A DNA stretch of 50,732 nt from Phycisphaerae bacterium (GTDB lineage: Bacteria; Planctomycetota; Phycisphaerae; Phycisphaerales; SM1A02), in assembly GCA_002709295.1 (NCBI GenBank), contig PAQL01000037.1, forward strand, positions 1 through 50,732, read 5' to 3'. The translations under genes were made by a program, and so were the position numbers. The notes under the pieces were generated by a model that did not search any database, was not told where the DNA came from, and saw nothing but the letters and a program-made list of their open reading frames with translations. Shown here piece by piece: positions 1 to 8,349 of this stretch. Within the stretch, counting starts at the first letter, position 1, and each line of letters begins with the position of its first letter.

Positions 1-340
<340 letters not shown>

Positions 341-374
341 GGCGGTCTCCAGCGCAGAAGGCTGAGCGCGTATG

Positions 375-1310
375 CTACCCGCTGTCACCAACCTCCAGCG
401 CGCCATCATCGAAGAACACCACCCTGTGGTGGTCACCTGCAGGCACCGTCACGCCGTCCCAGACCACACAGTCGGAGAGGCGGGCCGCCCGAGGAACCCG
501 CGCGCCCTCACCCACAATGCTGTGCCGCACTTCACCTTCGACACGGGCGTCTGCACCGATCCAGTGGCGTCCCTGTGCGCCCTCACCACGCTCCCAGATG
601 GGCAGGGCCGTGGCCAGATCGCCGTCGAGCACCGCCAGGTTGGCGTCGAGGTAGTCGGCGGGCGTGCCGATGTCGACCCAGCGTCCAGTGTGGCGGATGG
701 CGCGAATCCGCCGAGCGGGCAGGCGCACCGTGTAGGCCGACCGCACAATGCAGGCGAAGCCGTCGGGCACGTCCGCAAGCACGCTTCGATGCGCCGCGTG
801 AATACCGGTGAAGTGGGTGCCGGAGATGCCCACGCCCGGGGTGCCAGCGAACTCTCGCATTCGTACGACCACGTTGTCGGTGTCGGCGTCCACAGGCGCC
901 CGCTCACCGAGCACGGGATCCGCCCGCAGCGCCATGGCAGCCCCACCTTCGGTCACGGCATCGGCGAGCGCCGTCAGGTCGACGTCGCTGAGGATGTCTC
1001 CATTGACGACCACGAAGACGTCGGCAAGGCGATCCTCTGCGGCCTTCAAGCCGCCGCCAGTGCCGAGGATCTCCGGAAGCTCGACCTGAAGGGCCACTCC
1101 CCGGGTCTCCGCCCAGGCGGCGACTTGCTTCCACAGGTGGTGTGCATTCACCAGGACATCCGTGTGACCGTGCTGACGGACATGCGCGAGCACATGATCG
1201 AGCATGGGCGCCCCACACATCGGCAGCAGGGGCTTGGGACGTGCAAGGGTGAGCGGACGCAAGCGAGAGCCAAAGCCCGCAGCCAGGAGAAACGCAGACG
1301 CACGGGACAT
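375..1310 (-). CDS. Sugar-1-phosphate nucleotidyltransferase (NTP_transferase family)
   Basis: A 311-residue cytoplasmic enzyme expected to join a sugar-1-phosphate and an NTP into an NDP-sugar for surface polysaccharide or glycan synthesis. The N-terminus carries the family signature AAGFGSRLRPLT followed by ARPKPLLP (nucleotide binding), and VVVNGDIL near residue 100 matches the metal-binding Asp region. The C-terminal third (SIVGEGARVPR and following) looks like a short left-handed beta-helix, as in mannose-1-phosphate guanylyltransferases. I chose the ATG at 1310 over the GTG one codon upstream because GGAG lies five bases before it. It follows the spermidine-synthase-like gene by 52 bases and precedes the Asp-Thr lipoprotein by 34 bases, suggesting one transcript. 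The exact sugar cannot be told. Confidence 0.85.
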   Translation of the reverse strand: MSRASAFLLAAGFGSRLRPLTLARPKPLLPMCGAPMLDHVLAHVRQHGHTDVLVNAHHLWKQVAAWAETRGVALQVELPEILGTGGGLKAAEDRLADVFVVVNGDILSDVDLTALADAVTEGGAAMALRADPVLGERAPVDADTDNVVVRMREFAGTPGVGISGTHFTGIHAAHRSVLADVPDGFACIVRSAYTVRLPARRIRAIRHTGRWVDIGTPADYLDANLAVLDGDLATALPIWERGEGAQGRHWIGADARVEGEVRHSIVGEGARVPRAARLSDCVVWDGVTVPAGDHHRVVFFDDGALEVGDSG

Positions 1311-1362
1311 CACTGCTCCAGGAGAGGTCAGCCGCCTTATCGCGGCCGGGCGGGCTCAGCTG

Positions 1363-3588
1363 TCACCTCGAGGCCCGAGTCGGCACCAGCGCATCGGCCA
1401 CCTTTGGGTGTTCCACCAGCGGCCAGTCGTCGACAATCACAACGTTGGGAAGCGTGTCTGCGGACATGGGGCCGTCCCAGAGACCTTGGATGCCATCGCC
1501 GCCATCGCTCGACAGCGCGCGGTCCAGCTGCGACATCTGGGTGTAGAGGAGATCTTCACGCATCATGCGTTCCTCGATGCGCGCAGCGGTCACCTCAATG
1601 GGACTGTCCGACGCGATGGTGACGATGCCGTCATACCAGCTGGTCCGGTAGGCAAAGGCCTCGGCCAGAGTGGCTTGAACCAGCTGCGACTGAGCTCCAG
1701 GCCCCTCGTTGGAATAGACCGCCAGCACCCCCCCCTCAGCCATGCGCGACTTGACCAGCCTCAGATACTCCCGGCTGAGCAGCAGGCTCGAGCCCGCCTG
1801 GCGAAGGTGCAGAGGCGCAGACAGGATGATGTCGTAGCGGGTCTCATCGAGTGCAAGCCCAGTGCGTGCGTCCTGCCAGATCCACCTCAAGGAAGGATGG
1901 GTGAGCGCGTGGAGGGTCTGATCCGGCCGGTCCTCCAACACGCGCCGCAATGTCTGGTTGATCTCATAGCCGTCGACCTTTAGACCCTCGACCCCCGCCA
2001 GGGTGGCACCCGATACGCCCACCCCAGCCCCAATGACCAGAGCGCGCTTCGGATGAGGGTCGTCGTGCGCAAGAACGGCCGCTGCTGCCATGACCCAAGT
2101 GTAGGGGCGACCGACGTGTCCATCCGGTCCTTCGGTGAGGCGCGTGTGCCACAACCCATCCAGAAACACATCGCCATCGGGGTGGACAGCAACCACACCA
2201 TCTCGCCCCCAGTAGGTCACCGTACCATCCTCGGCCAGGGTAGGGTTCCACGACAGCCCCACCGACAGTGAGAAGACCGCACCGGCCACGGCCGCACTTG
2301 CAAACACACCGGCGTGCAATCGCTCTCGCTTGCTGCTGGCGCCCACACGCCACTCGACACACGCCACAGCCACCAACACGAGCGCCACGGTGGACGTGCC
2401 CGCGGCAAAAGGTGCCTCGTAGGCAACCAGCGTGAAGAAGAGCACGCCAAGGCACGACCCAACGGTGTTGAAGGCCGAATAGCGGCCGACATCACGCCCC
2501 CAGTCTTCCGCTCGCCGTGAGACAAGCTGCCCGTAGAGCAATCCAAACCCAATGACCGGGATCCCATAGAGGATGGCGGCCGGCAGCAGTGGGCCAAGCT
2601 CGCCGTAGTCGGCCCCCTCGCGGGCGGCGTCCCAATCGAGGACCAACGGAGCCAACGCCACCGCAGCTGCGGTGAGTCCCGCGGTGAGACCGCCCGAGCC
2701 ACCCACACGTCGCGACAGTGCCATTCCCAGCGCCCAACAGATGAGAAAGGCAGTCAGGCCAAGGGCGAAGGTGATCGGCAGGGGGCCATGACCAAGCGAG
2801 AGCGCCCGAAACAGAAGCATCTCGTAGCCCAGGGACACAAAGCCCAGGGCGGCCCCGAGCAGCTCTTCCACCCGGACTGGACGGGCAACATCGACCTTGG
2901 CAGCAGACACCGCTGGCTCGACCTGTCGCGCACGGCCCAACACACCGATGAGCAAGGCCGCGACTGCATTCAGAACGATGGCACCGAGCAGCGCCCGGCG
3001 CTGTCCCCACCAGGGCAACCACCACAAGCTGGCCGCAATGGCCCCCAAGGCTGCCCCAGCGGTGTTGACGAAGAAGAGCACAGGCACGAGGGCTGAATCT
3101 CGACCGCCGAGCTGCCGCTGGGCTGCCTCGGATGCCACCGGGATGGTCGCTCCCATGAGCAGGGTCGGTGGCAGCAAGGTCGCGCCGGCTCCCACCGCAT
3201 ACACCAGACGCAAGGGAATGCCCGCTCCCAATGCCACGCGCTGAACCGCATAGACCGTCTCGGAGATGTCGATCGCCAAGACCATCGCAACGACTGCATT
3301 GGTCAAGACCAGTCCAAGCTCAAGAGCAGCGAGCAACATCATCGGGTTGCGCGACCGGGAGGCGATCCGCGCCGCCACGGCCGCTCCCAGTCCGAGGCCA
3401 GCCAAGAAGACCAGCACGACAATCATGCTGGACAAGGTCTCGGATCCGCCAAGAACCACCTTCAGTGCCCGCTGCCACACCACCTGATTGACGATGCCAG
3501 CAACACCGCTGCACAGCAGTCCCAGCCCCAGGGCCAACCAAAGACGCGCCGGACCATTCGTCCAAGCTGCGGCGCGAAAAAACGACAT
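1363..3588 (-). CDS. Polytopic membrane protein fused to a spermidine-synthase-like domain
   Basis: A 741-residue fusion. Roughly residues 10-410 form many hydrophobic helices (for example LALGLGLLCSGVAGIVNQVV), resembling the membrane part of the MFS/spermidine synthase fusion family. The C-terminal part (about 470-690) has a Rossmann-type methyltransferase fold: RALVIGAGVGVSGATL matches the glycine-rich nucleotide loop, VDGYEIN the acidic residue after strand 2, and YDIILSAP then SREYLRLV match the spermidine synthase core, although the usual Asp of the catalytic loop is not obvious. The start is the ATG at 3588, preceded by GAGAGG; an upstream in-frame Met at 3639 has no matching site. Members of this family are often annotated as polyamine synthases, but activity is rarely shown. 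First gene of a probable operon running left. Confidence 0.75.
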   Translation of the reverse strand: MSFFRAAAWTNGPARLWLALGLGLLCSGVAGIVNQVVWQRALKVVLGGSETLSSMIVVLVFLAGLGLGAAVAARIASRSRNPMMLLAALELGLVLTNAVVAMVLAIDISETVYAVQRVALGAGIPLRLVYAVGAGATLLPPTLLMGATIPVASEAAQRQLGGRDSALVPVLFFVNTAGAALGAIAASLWWLPWWGQRRALLGAIVLNAVAALLIGVLGRARQVEPAVSAAKVDVARPVRVEELLGAALGFVSLGYEMLLFRALSLGHGPLPITFALGLTAFLICWALGMALSRRVGGSGGLTAGLTAAAVALAPLVLDWDAAREGADYGELGPLLPAAILYGIPVIGFGLLYGQLVSRRAEDWGRDVGRYSAFNTVGSCLGVLFFTLVAYEAPFAAGTSTVALVLVAVACVEWRVGASSKRERLHAGVFASAAVAGAVFSLSVGLSWNPTLAEDGTVTYWGRDGVVAVHPDGDVFLDGLWHTRLTEGPDGHVGRPYTWVMAAAAVLAHDDPHPKRALVIGAGVGVSGATLAGVEGLKVDGYEINQTLRRVLEDRPDQTLHALTHPSLRWIWQDARTGLALDETRYDIILSAPLHLRQAGSSLLLSREYLRLVKSRMAEGGVLAVYSNEGPGAQSQLVQATLAEAFAYRTSWYDGIVTIASDSPIEVTAARIEERMMREDLLYTQMSQLDRALSSDGGDGIQGLWDGPMSADTLPNVVIVDDWPLVEHPKVADALVPTRASR

Positions 3589-3759
3589 GAGACCTCTCAG
3601 CGGCCGGCGCCTGTATTGCACCAGCAAGGTCCGCGACACCCTGCAGAAGACATGACAGGATGCAGCATCCAGAGATCTGAAAAATGGTGCGCTTAATCAC
3701 CAAAAGCAATACGAATCTAACTGTGTCCAATAAACGCTACTCTCACGTGGAGAATTTGC

Positions 3760-4224
3760 ATGCCCTCTGATCCATCTGCAGATTTCCAGGCCCTGCTTGG
3801 TCAGATCAACCTCAAGAAGCTCGTCGGTACGGAAACCCCTGTCAGCGAACTTCAAAAACAAGAGTTCAAGAGTTCCAATGGGCGTGTCTTCAGCGCCGTG
3901 AAGCTACGCAATGCCCTCAAAGAAGGGCAGAAGGCTGGGTACGGGACCTTCACGATTGGTCGACGAGGATATGCAACCCGCATGGCTTGGGTCCAGCCCC
4001 CTGAGTCGAGCGCGCCAGCAGAGGACGCTTCCGCTCCCGCTCTGGCAGCGGCCACGCCGGCTGCAGTCGCCACCAGCGCAGACGAGTCAGACGCCTCTCA
4101 GACCGTTCGCCACAGCTTGCGCTTGCGTGCGGACCTGACGGTGCAGATTGAGCTGCCCATCAATCTCACCGACCGCGAGGCTGAGCGGCTCGCCCACTGG
4201 GTGCAGGCACTCCCCCTCGGCTGA
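3760..4224 (+). CDS. Hypothetical protein, 154 aa
   Basis: I do not recognise this protein. The first 80 residues are compact and mixed charged/aromatic, with GYGTFTIGRRGYATRMAWV near residues 61-79. Residues 80-115 are an Ala/Ser/Pro linker. The C-terminal 35 residues contain LPINLTDREAERLAHWVQAL, a helix pattern I associate with the C-terminal tails of several unrelated bacterial proteins. No signal peptide or membrane segment is seen. ATG at 3760 follows GTGGAGAATTTGC, a good ribosome site. It stands alone, divergent from the spermidine-synthase-like gene across an AT-richer gap (3589-3759), and is followed by a strong hairpin, so it is probably a one-gene transcript. Codon use looks like that of its neighbours. 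Confidence 0.7.
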   Translation: MPSDPSADFQALLGQINLKKLVGTETPVSELQKQEFKSSNGRVFSAVKLRNALKEGQKAGYGTFTIGRRGYATRMAWVQPPESSAPAEDASAPALAAATPAAVATSADESDASQTVRHSLRLRADLTVQIELPINLTDREAERLAHWVQALPLG

Positions 4225-4254
4225 ACCCGATTCTCGATGGTGACCGTCGATAGA

Positions 4255-4289
4255 TGCCCCAGGCCTCCTCCAACGCAGGCCCTGGGGCA
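4255..4289 (+). terminator. Hairpin after the 154-aa gene
   Basis: TGCCCCAGG-CCT pairs with AGG-C-CCTGGGGCA, a 12-base-pair stem with one bulged base, starting 30 bases after the stop codon. No long T run follows (TTCGTATG), so it is a stem-only terminator candidate. It lies between convergent genes. Confidence 0.55.
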
Positions 4290-4391
4290 TTCGTATGTGG
4301 GGGGCGGACACGGACAGTGAGGGTCTGTGGTGCCAAGACGCGGGCCAGCCAGGCTCGAGACGACGCGTGTCTCGGCGCGTGAGAGGGGGGC

Positions 4392-6293
4392 TTAGGTGTC
4401 TGTGTTGGCTTGAGTCATCAGCCGTGCGGAGTGTGCAACCACCACAAGCGCACTCAGATCGTGAAGCAGCGCACCCGTGAGCGGAGACAGGCTTCCCTGA
4501 ACTGCCGCGATCACAAGCACAAGCCCCACACCCAGTGAGATCGCAAGGTTGCCCCACAGCACACGCCGCGTCTTACGGGCGAGGGCGATCAGCTCAGGGA
4601 CACGACCCAGGGAATCTGTGAGCAGGGCCACGTCGGAGCCTCCAAGGGCCACCTCATTGATGCGTGCACCGATCGCCACACCCACATCGGCCTGGGCCAT
4701 CGCCAGCGCATCGTTGACCCCATCGCCAACCATCAGCACCTTGCGCCCAGCCGCCTGCTCCGCCTTCACAACATCCAGCTTCGCCTCAGGCAGCACCTCA
4801 GCGACAACCTCGTCGATGCCCAGCGCCACAGCCACCCGCACCGCCTCGAAGTGGCGGTCACCCGTGGCCAACACGATCCGTTGAATGCCAGCTGCTCGAA
4901 GGGCCTCGAGCGCCTCCTCTGCATCGGCTCGAATCGTGTCGCGCATTTGCAGAGTGCCCAACCAGCGGTCGCCCTCTGCCACTCCGGTGCCCTCCGCCTC
5001 GTCGGGTGCCGACACGCCACACTCCGCAAGCCAGCTGACCCGTCCAAACCGCAGCACGCGGTCTCCAAAGCGGGCCTCGGTGCCGCGACCATGGACTTCT
5101 TCCAAGGCATCGAGCTTCGTCAGGTCCACCAGCTCCAGACCGCGCTGCTCCGCCTCTGCGATCGCGGCCCGGGCCACCGGGTGCAAGGAGCCCTGTCCAC
5201 ACGCAGCCGCCACCCGCACCAGCTCGTCCTCGGAGACCCCAGCCGCCGGCTGCACTGCGGTCACCGCGAGCCGACCATCGGTGAGCGTGCCGGTCTTGTC
5301 GATCACCAGAGCGTCCACCTCGGTGGCTGCCTCCAGGAATGCCGCACCCTTGACCAGTATGTCTCGACGCGAGGCCGCCGACATGGCTGCCACCATCGCA
5401 GCGGGCCCCGCGACCACCAGAGCGGTCGGCACCGCCACCACCAGCACAGTGATGCCGCGCTCCACCGACTCGGTGAAGAACAAGGTCGTGACGGCCAGCG
5501 CCAACACGACAGGCACGTAGCCTGCCCCGAGACGCTCCAGCGTCCGCACCACCGGCGGACGGGCATCCACCACCTGTCGCAGCATGGTGGCCACACGTCC
5601 CAGCACCGTGTCCGCGCCTGCCCCGGTGACTTCGAGATCGACCAGACCAGACAAGTTGAGGGTTCCCGCAAAGACGTCCGTGCCGGCAGCGACCTCCTCG
5701 GGGCGACTCTCACCGGTGATGGGAGCCTGATCCACCACGGAGCTGCCGTGCAGTACGCGGCCGTCGATGCCGAACACCTGACCTGGTCGGACGCGCACGC
5801 GGTCGCCAACGCGCAGATCTGTGAGCGCCACCTCGGTCTCCTGACCGTCGGCATCGAGCCGTACCGCAGTGCGTACACGCTCCTGTAGCTGTCGCAGACC
5901 GGCGATGGCAGCGCGGGTTCCCAAGGAGGTGCGCTCTTCGAACAGGCGTCCGAGGTCGAGCACCAGGGGGACCAGGGTTGCGGTCGCAAAGCTGCCCTGG
6001 GCCATGGCAGCCAACACAGCGAGACTCACGAGCTGGTCTGTGGTGTCTCGCGGACGCAGTGCAACGAGCGCCGGCAGCCCGCGAATGAACACTGGTATTG
6101 CGACCACAAGCGCAGCAATCGCCTGGACAAGGGACGCCACCTGGGCTTGGTCGGGACGCCACACCGACAGGCCAAAGCCCACCGCCAACAGGCCCGCGCC
6201 CACTAAGTCGCCTCCCAGCCGCAGCGCGATCCGACGCCGCTCCGCAGCGTCGAGCACGACCTCCCAAGCCGCCGTCTGTGCAGGCTCAGTCAT
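4392..6293 (-). CDS. P-type ATPase, P1B-like, with VPT in place of the CPx motif
   Basis: A 633-residue membrane ATPase. The P-type signatures are intact: ITGES (about 192-196), DKTGTLT with the phosphorylated Asp at 332, HP at 371, and GDGVND at 523-528. The layout is P1B-like, with no room for the extra C-terminal helices of P2 pumps and an ending (HDLSALVVVAHSARLM) that resembles the last P1B helix. The membrane motif that normally reads Cys-Pro-Cys, Ser-Pro-Cys or Cys-Pro-His reads VVAVPTALVVAGPAAM (about 285-300), with no cysteine; the N-terminal heavy-metal-binding domain is absent too. Substrate is therefore uncertain. The ATG at 6293 overlaps the stop codon of the upstream HflK-like gene in ATGACTGA, so the two are translationally coupled. 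Last gene of the SPFH operon. Confidence 0.88.
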   Translation of the reverse strand: MTEPAQTAAWEVVLDAAERRRIALRLGGDLVGAGLLAVGFGLSVWRPDQAQVASLVQAIAALVVAIPVFIRGLPALVALRPRDTTDQLVSLAVLAAMAQGSFATATLVPLVLDLGRLFEERTSLGTRAAIAGLRQLQERVRTAVRLDADGQETEVALTDLRVGDRVRVRPGQVFGIDGRVLHGSSVVDQAPITGESRPEEVAAGTDVFAGTLNLSGLVDLEVTGAGADTVLGRVATMLRQVVDARPPVVRTLERLGAGYVPVVLALAVTTLFFTESVERGITVLVVAVPTALVVAGPAAMVAAMSAASRRDILVKGAAFLEAATEVDALVIDKTGTLTDGRLAVTAVQPAAGVSEDELVRVAAACGQGSLHPVARAAIAEAEQRGLELVDLTKLDALEEVHGRGTEARFGDRVLRFGRVSWLAECGVSAPDEAEGTGVAEGDRWLGTLQMRDTIRADAEEALEALRAAGIQRIVLATGDRHFEAVRVAVALGIDEVVAEVLPEAKLDVVKAEQAAGRKVLMVGDGVNDALAMAQADVGVAIGARINEVALGGSDVALLTDSLGRVPELIALARKTRRVLWGNLAISLGVGLVLVIAAVQGSLSPLTGALLHDLSALVVVAHSARLMTQANTDT

Positions 6294-7359
6294 CACGCCC
6301 CCCGACGCGAGGCTTGCGCACAATCTCTACGCTGATCCGCGTGCCATCGTAGCGGCCACCGCTGGCAGGCGGCGGCACGAAGTCGACAAGGCCAGCATCA
6401 TCGAGAACAGCCTCCACGCCTTCGCGGTACAGCCGCTCCCGTACCACCAACCGGTCACGCCGGTACTCCTCGAGCAAGACCAGGAAGGCTTCGGCCTCCG
6501 AGCGCGCCTGCTGCTTGAGGTCGAGCGCGACGGCTTCGGCCTCACGGGTCTGGCGGTCCGCATCCGTGCGGGCCTTGGGTAGCTGGAGCTCACGGTATTC
6601 CTGCGCCGCCTTTACCCGTGTCTCGGCCTCGATGGCCGCCGTCTGCACCTCTCGAAAGGCTTCTCGCACCTGCTGCGGCGGCCCAAGCTCGACCAGCTCC
6701 AAGGACACCAGCTGCAGCCCGGCTCCCCAGGCGTCGAGACGGGTCTGAGACCGACGCGTGATCTCTCCCACCAGCTCCTGGCGGCCATCCGCCAGAACCG
6801 AGTCAACAGAAAGGCCGCCCAGGGCGCTCACCGACGACGCCAACACAGCCGCTCGAAGCAGCTCCTCGGGACGCTCCACCGCTTGCACCCACGCGATGGG
6901 ATCACTCACCTGCCACCGAGCGACCATCGCCACATGCACGATGTTCTGGTCGCCGGTGAGCACGTAGCCAACGCGCTCGGGATCGAGGGTGGTGCGACTG
7001 GTGACCAGGTAGCGGGTGGCCTTGTCTTCGACCTGGGAAAAGTGCAGCTCACGCAGCTGAGACTCAAACACCTTGGCCGTCGGAACCCGCTCAACCCGAT
7101 CGATGGGACGCGGCAGAGCGATGAGCGCACCCGGTTGCCGAATCGCTCCGGCACCATCGCCAACCAGGCTGCCGAGGCGGTACACCACCGCGACCTCGTC
7201 GGGCTGCACAATGGTGATGCCGCTCGTGAGGTAGGCCGCCAAGAGCAGCAGCAGCCACCAGTGGAGACGCTCCACAAGCCACAACAAGCCGACCACCGCC
7301 GGCTGGAGCAAGCGCTTCAGCTCCGCACGGAGCCGACGGACATTGGCAGGTTCAGCCAC
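6286..7359 (-). CDS. hflK: HflK-like SPFH (band 7) membrane protein
   Basis: A 357-residue protein with one N-terminal membrane helix (WWLLLLLAAYLTSGITIV, about 35-52) followed by an SPFH domain starting QPDEVAVVYRLG. The HflK hallmark LTGDQNIVHVAMVARWQVSDP is present at about 133-153, and a charged helical stretch with Ala/Glu/Arg repeats follows (about 215-290). In the known family HflK pairs with HflC in the inner membrane and encloses the FtsH protease; ftsH is not in this window. It starts with GTG at 7359 directly after the stop of the HflC-like gene (TGA-GTG), with GAAGGA just upstream, and its stop overlaps the start of the P-type ATPase. The partner here may therefore be the ATPase; that is inference. 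Confidence 0.85.
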   Translation of the reverse strand: MAEPANVRRLRAELKRLLQPAVVGLLWLVERLHWWLLLLLAAYLTSGITIVQPDEVAVVYRLGSLVGDGAGAIRQPGALIALPRPIDRVERVPTAKVFESQLRELHFSQVEDKATRYLVTSRTTLDPERVGYVLTGDQNIVHVAMVARWQVSDPIAWVQAVERPEELLRAAVLASSVSALGGLSVDSVLADGRQELVGEITRRSQTRLDAWGAGLQLVSLELVELGPPQQVREAFREVQTAAIEAETRVKAAQEYRELQLPKARTDADRQTREAEAVALDLKQQARSEAEAFLVLLEEYRRDRLVVRERLYREGVEAVLDDAGLVDFVPPPASGGRYDGTRISVEIVRKPRVGGRDD

Positions 7360-8271
7360 TCAGCGTCCTTCACTCGTGAGCAAGCGAAATGGGGGACTGT
7401 CGGTACGAAGGATGACAGTGGTGTCCGAACCCACCACCTCGTCGAGCGCATCAAGCGACCGTACGAAACGGTAGAGGTCCGGGTCCTGTCGGTGTGCCTC
7501 CGCATAAATTCGGGCAGCCTCCGCCTCGGCCTCGCCCTTGATCCGGGCAGCCTCTTCGGTGCCACTGGCCCGGATTCGCGCAGCCTCGAGGTCGGTCTCG
7601 GCCCTGATCTTGGCAGCGGCCTCCGCGCCTTCGGCTTCGTAGCGTGCTGCATACTGCCTGCGCTCCGCGCGCATCTGCTTGAAGACAGCCGTGACATTGT
7701 CCTCGGGCAAGCTCAGTCGCTGAAAGCCCACGGCGAGAACCTCGATTCCATACTGGTCGCGCGCCACATCCACCACGGCCGCCAACAGCTCGGCTTCGAT
7801 CTCCGACGTGCGGAGCAGGCTGGGGTTGGTGGAGGTCAGTGACTGTAGGTCGAAGCGTCCCAGCACGCCGATCTGGGCGTTGGTGAGCAAGCCGTCGAGC
7901 TTGTCTTCCGCGTTGTCGATGGAGCCAATGCTGCGGTGAAAGGCGAGCGGATCGGACACACGCCAGATGGCGAATCCAACCAACACGACATTCTTGCGGT
8001 CCCGCGTGAGCATCTCGGCGTGGCCGGTCTCGAACGCCCGCCGGCGCAGGTCCAGAGACACCACCTGGTCGATGGGCCACGGCGCCTTCCAGTACAGGCC
8101 AGGTTCCTGAATCACGCGCGTGGGGTCGCCAAAGCGAACCACAATCGCCGACTCACCCGCAGGCACTGAAAACCCAGTGGCGGCGAGCAGGATCCCAACC
8201 ACCGACGCAAGGCCGATCACCACCCGAAGCCAGTCGAGTGCGCGGGGAACAGCAGTGTCAGGACCGGTCAT
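7360..8271 (-). CDS. hflC: HflC-like SPFH (band 7) membrane protein
   Basis: A 303-residue SPFH protein. Residues 10-35 form the membrane helix, followed by VPAGESAIVVRFGDPTRVI, GLYWKAPWPIDQVVSLDLR and LTRDRKNVVLVGFAIWRVSD, which are the standard HflC landmarks. A long Ala/Glu/Arg coiled stretch (about 205-265) leads into DPDLYRFVRSLDAL, the typical HflC end. The start is the ATG at 8271 with GGAGG four bases upstream; an in-frame codon 14 residues earlier lacks a ribosome site. It lies 78 bases after the polytopic SPFH gene and abuts the HflK-like gene. Expected to form hetero-oligomeric membrane rings with its neighbours. Confidence 0.87.
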   Translation of the reverse strand: MTGPDTAVPRALDWLRVVIGLASVVGILLAATGFSVPAGESAIVVRFGDPTRVIQEPGLYWKAPWPIDQVVSLDLRRRAFETGHAEMLTRDRKNVVLVGFAIWRVSDPLAFHRSIGSIDNAEDKLDGLLTNAQIGVLGRFDLQSLTSTNPSLLRTSEIEAELLAAVVDVARDQYGIEVLAVGFQRLSLPEDNVTAVFKQMRAERRQYAARYEAEGAEAAAKIRAETDLEAARIRASGTEEAARIKGEAEAEAARIYAEAHRQDPDLYRFVRSLDALDEVVGSDTTVILRTDSPPFRLLTSEGR

Positions 8272-8349
8272 GGGTCCTCCATGAAGGCGAATCCCAGGAC
8301 CTCTGGGATGCACGGGTGACCCGCGAAGGCAAGCGCCACGGGCAGGCAG

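Noticed and set aside
4356-4374. CGAGAC/GTCTCG stem past the P-type ATPase stop
   Set aside because: Only six base pairs and no T run; too weak to call a terminator.
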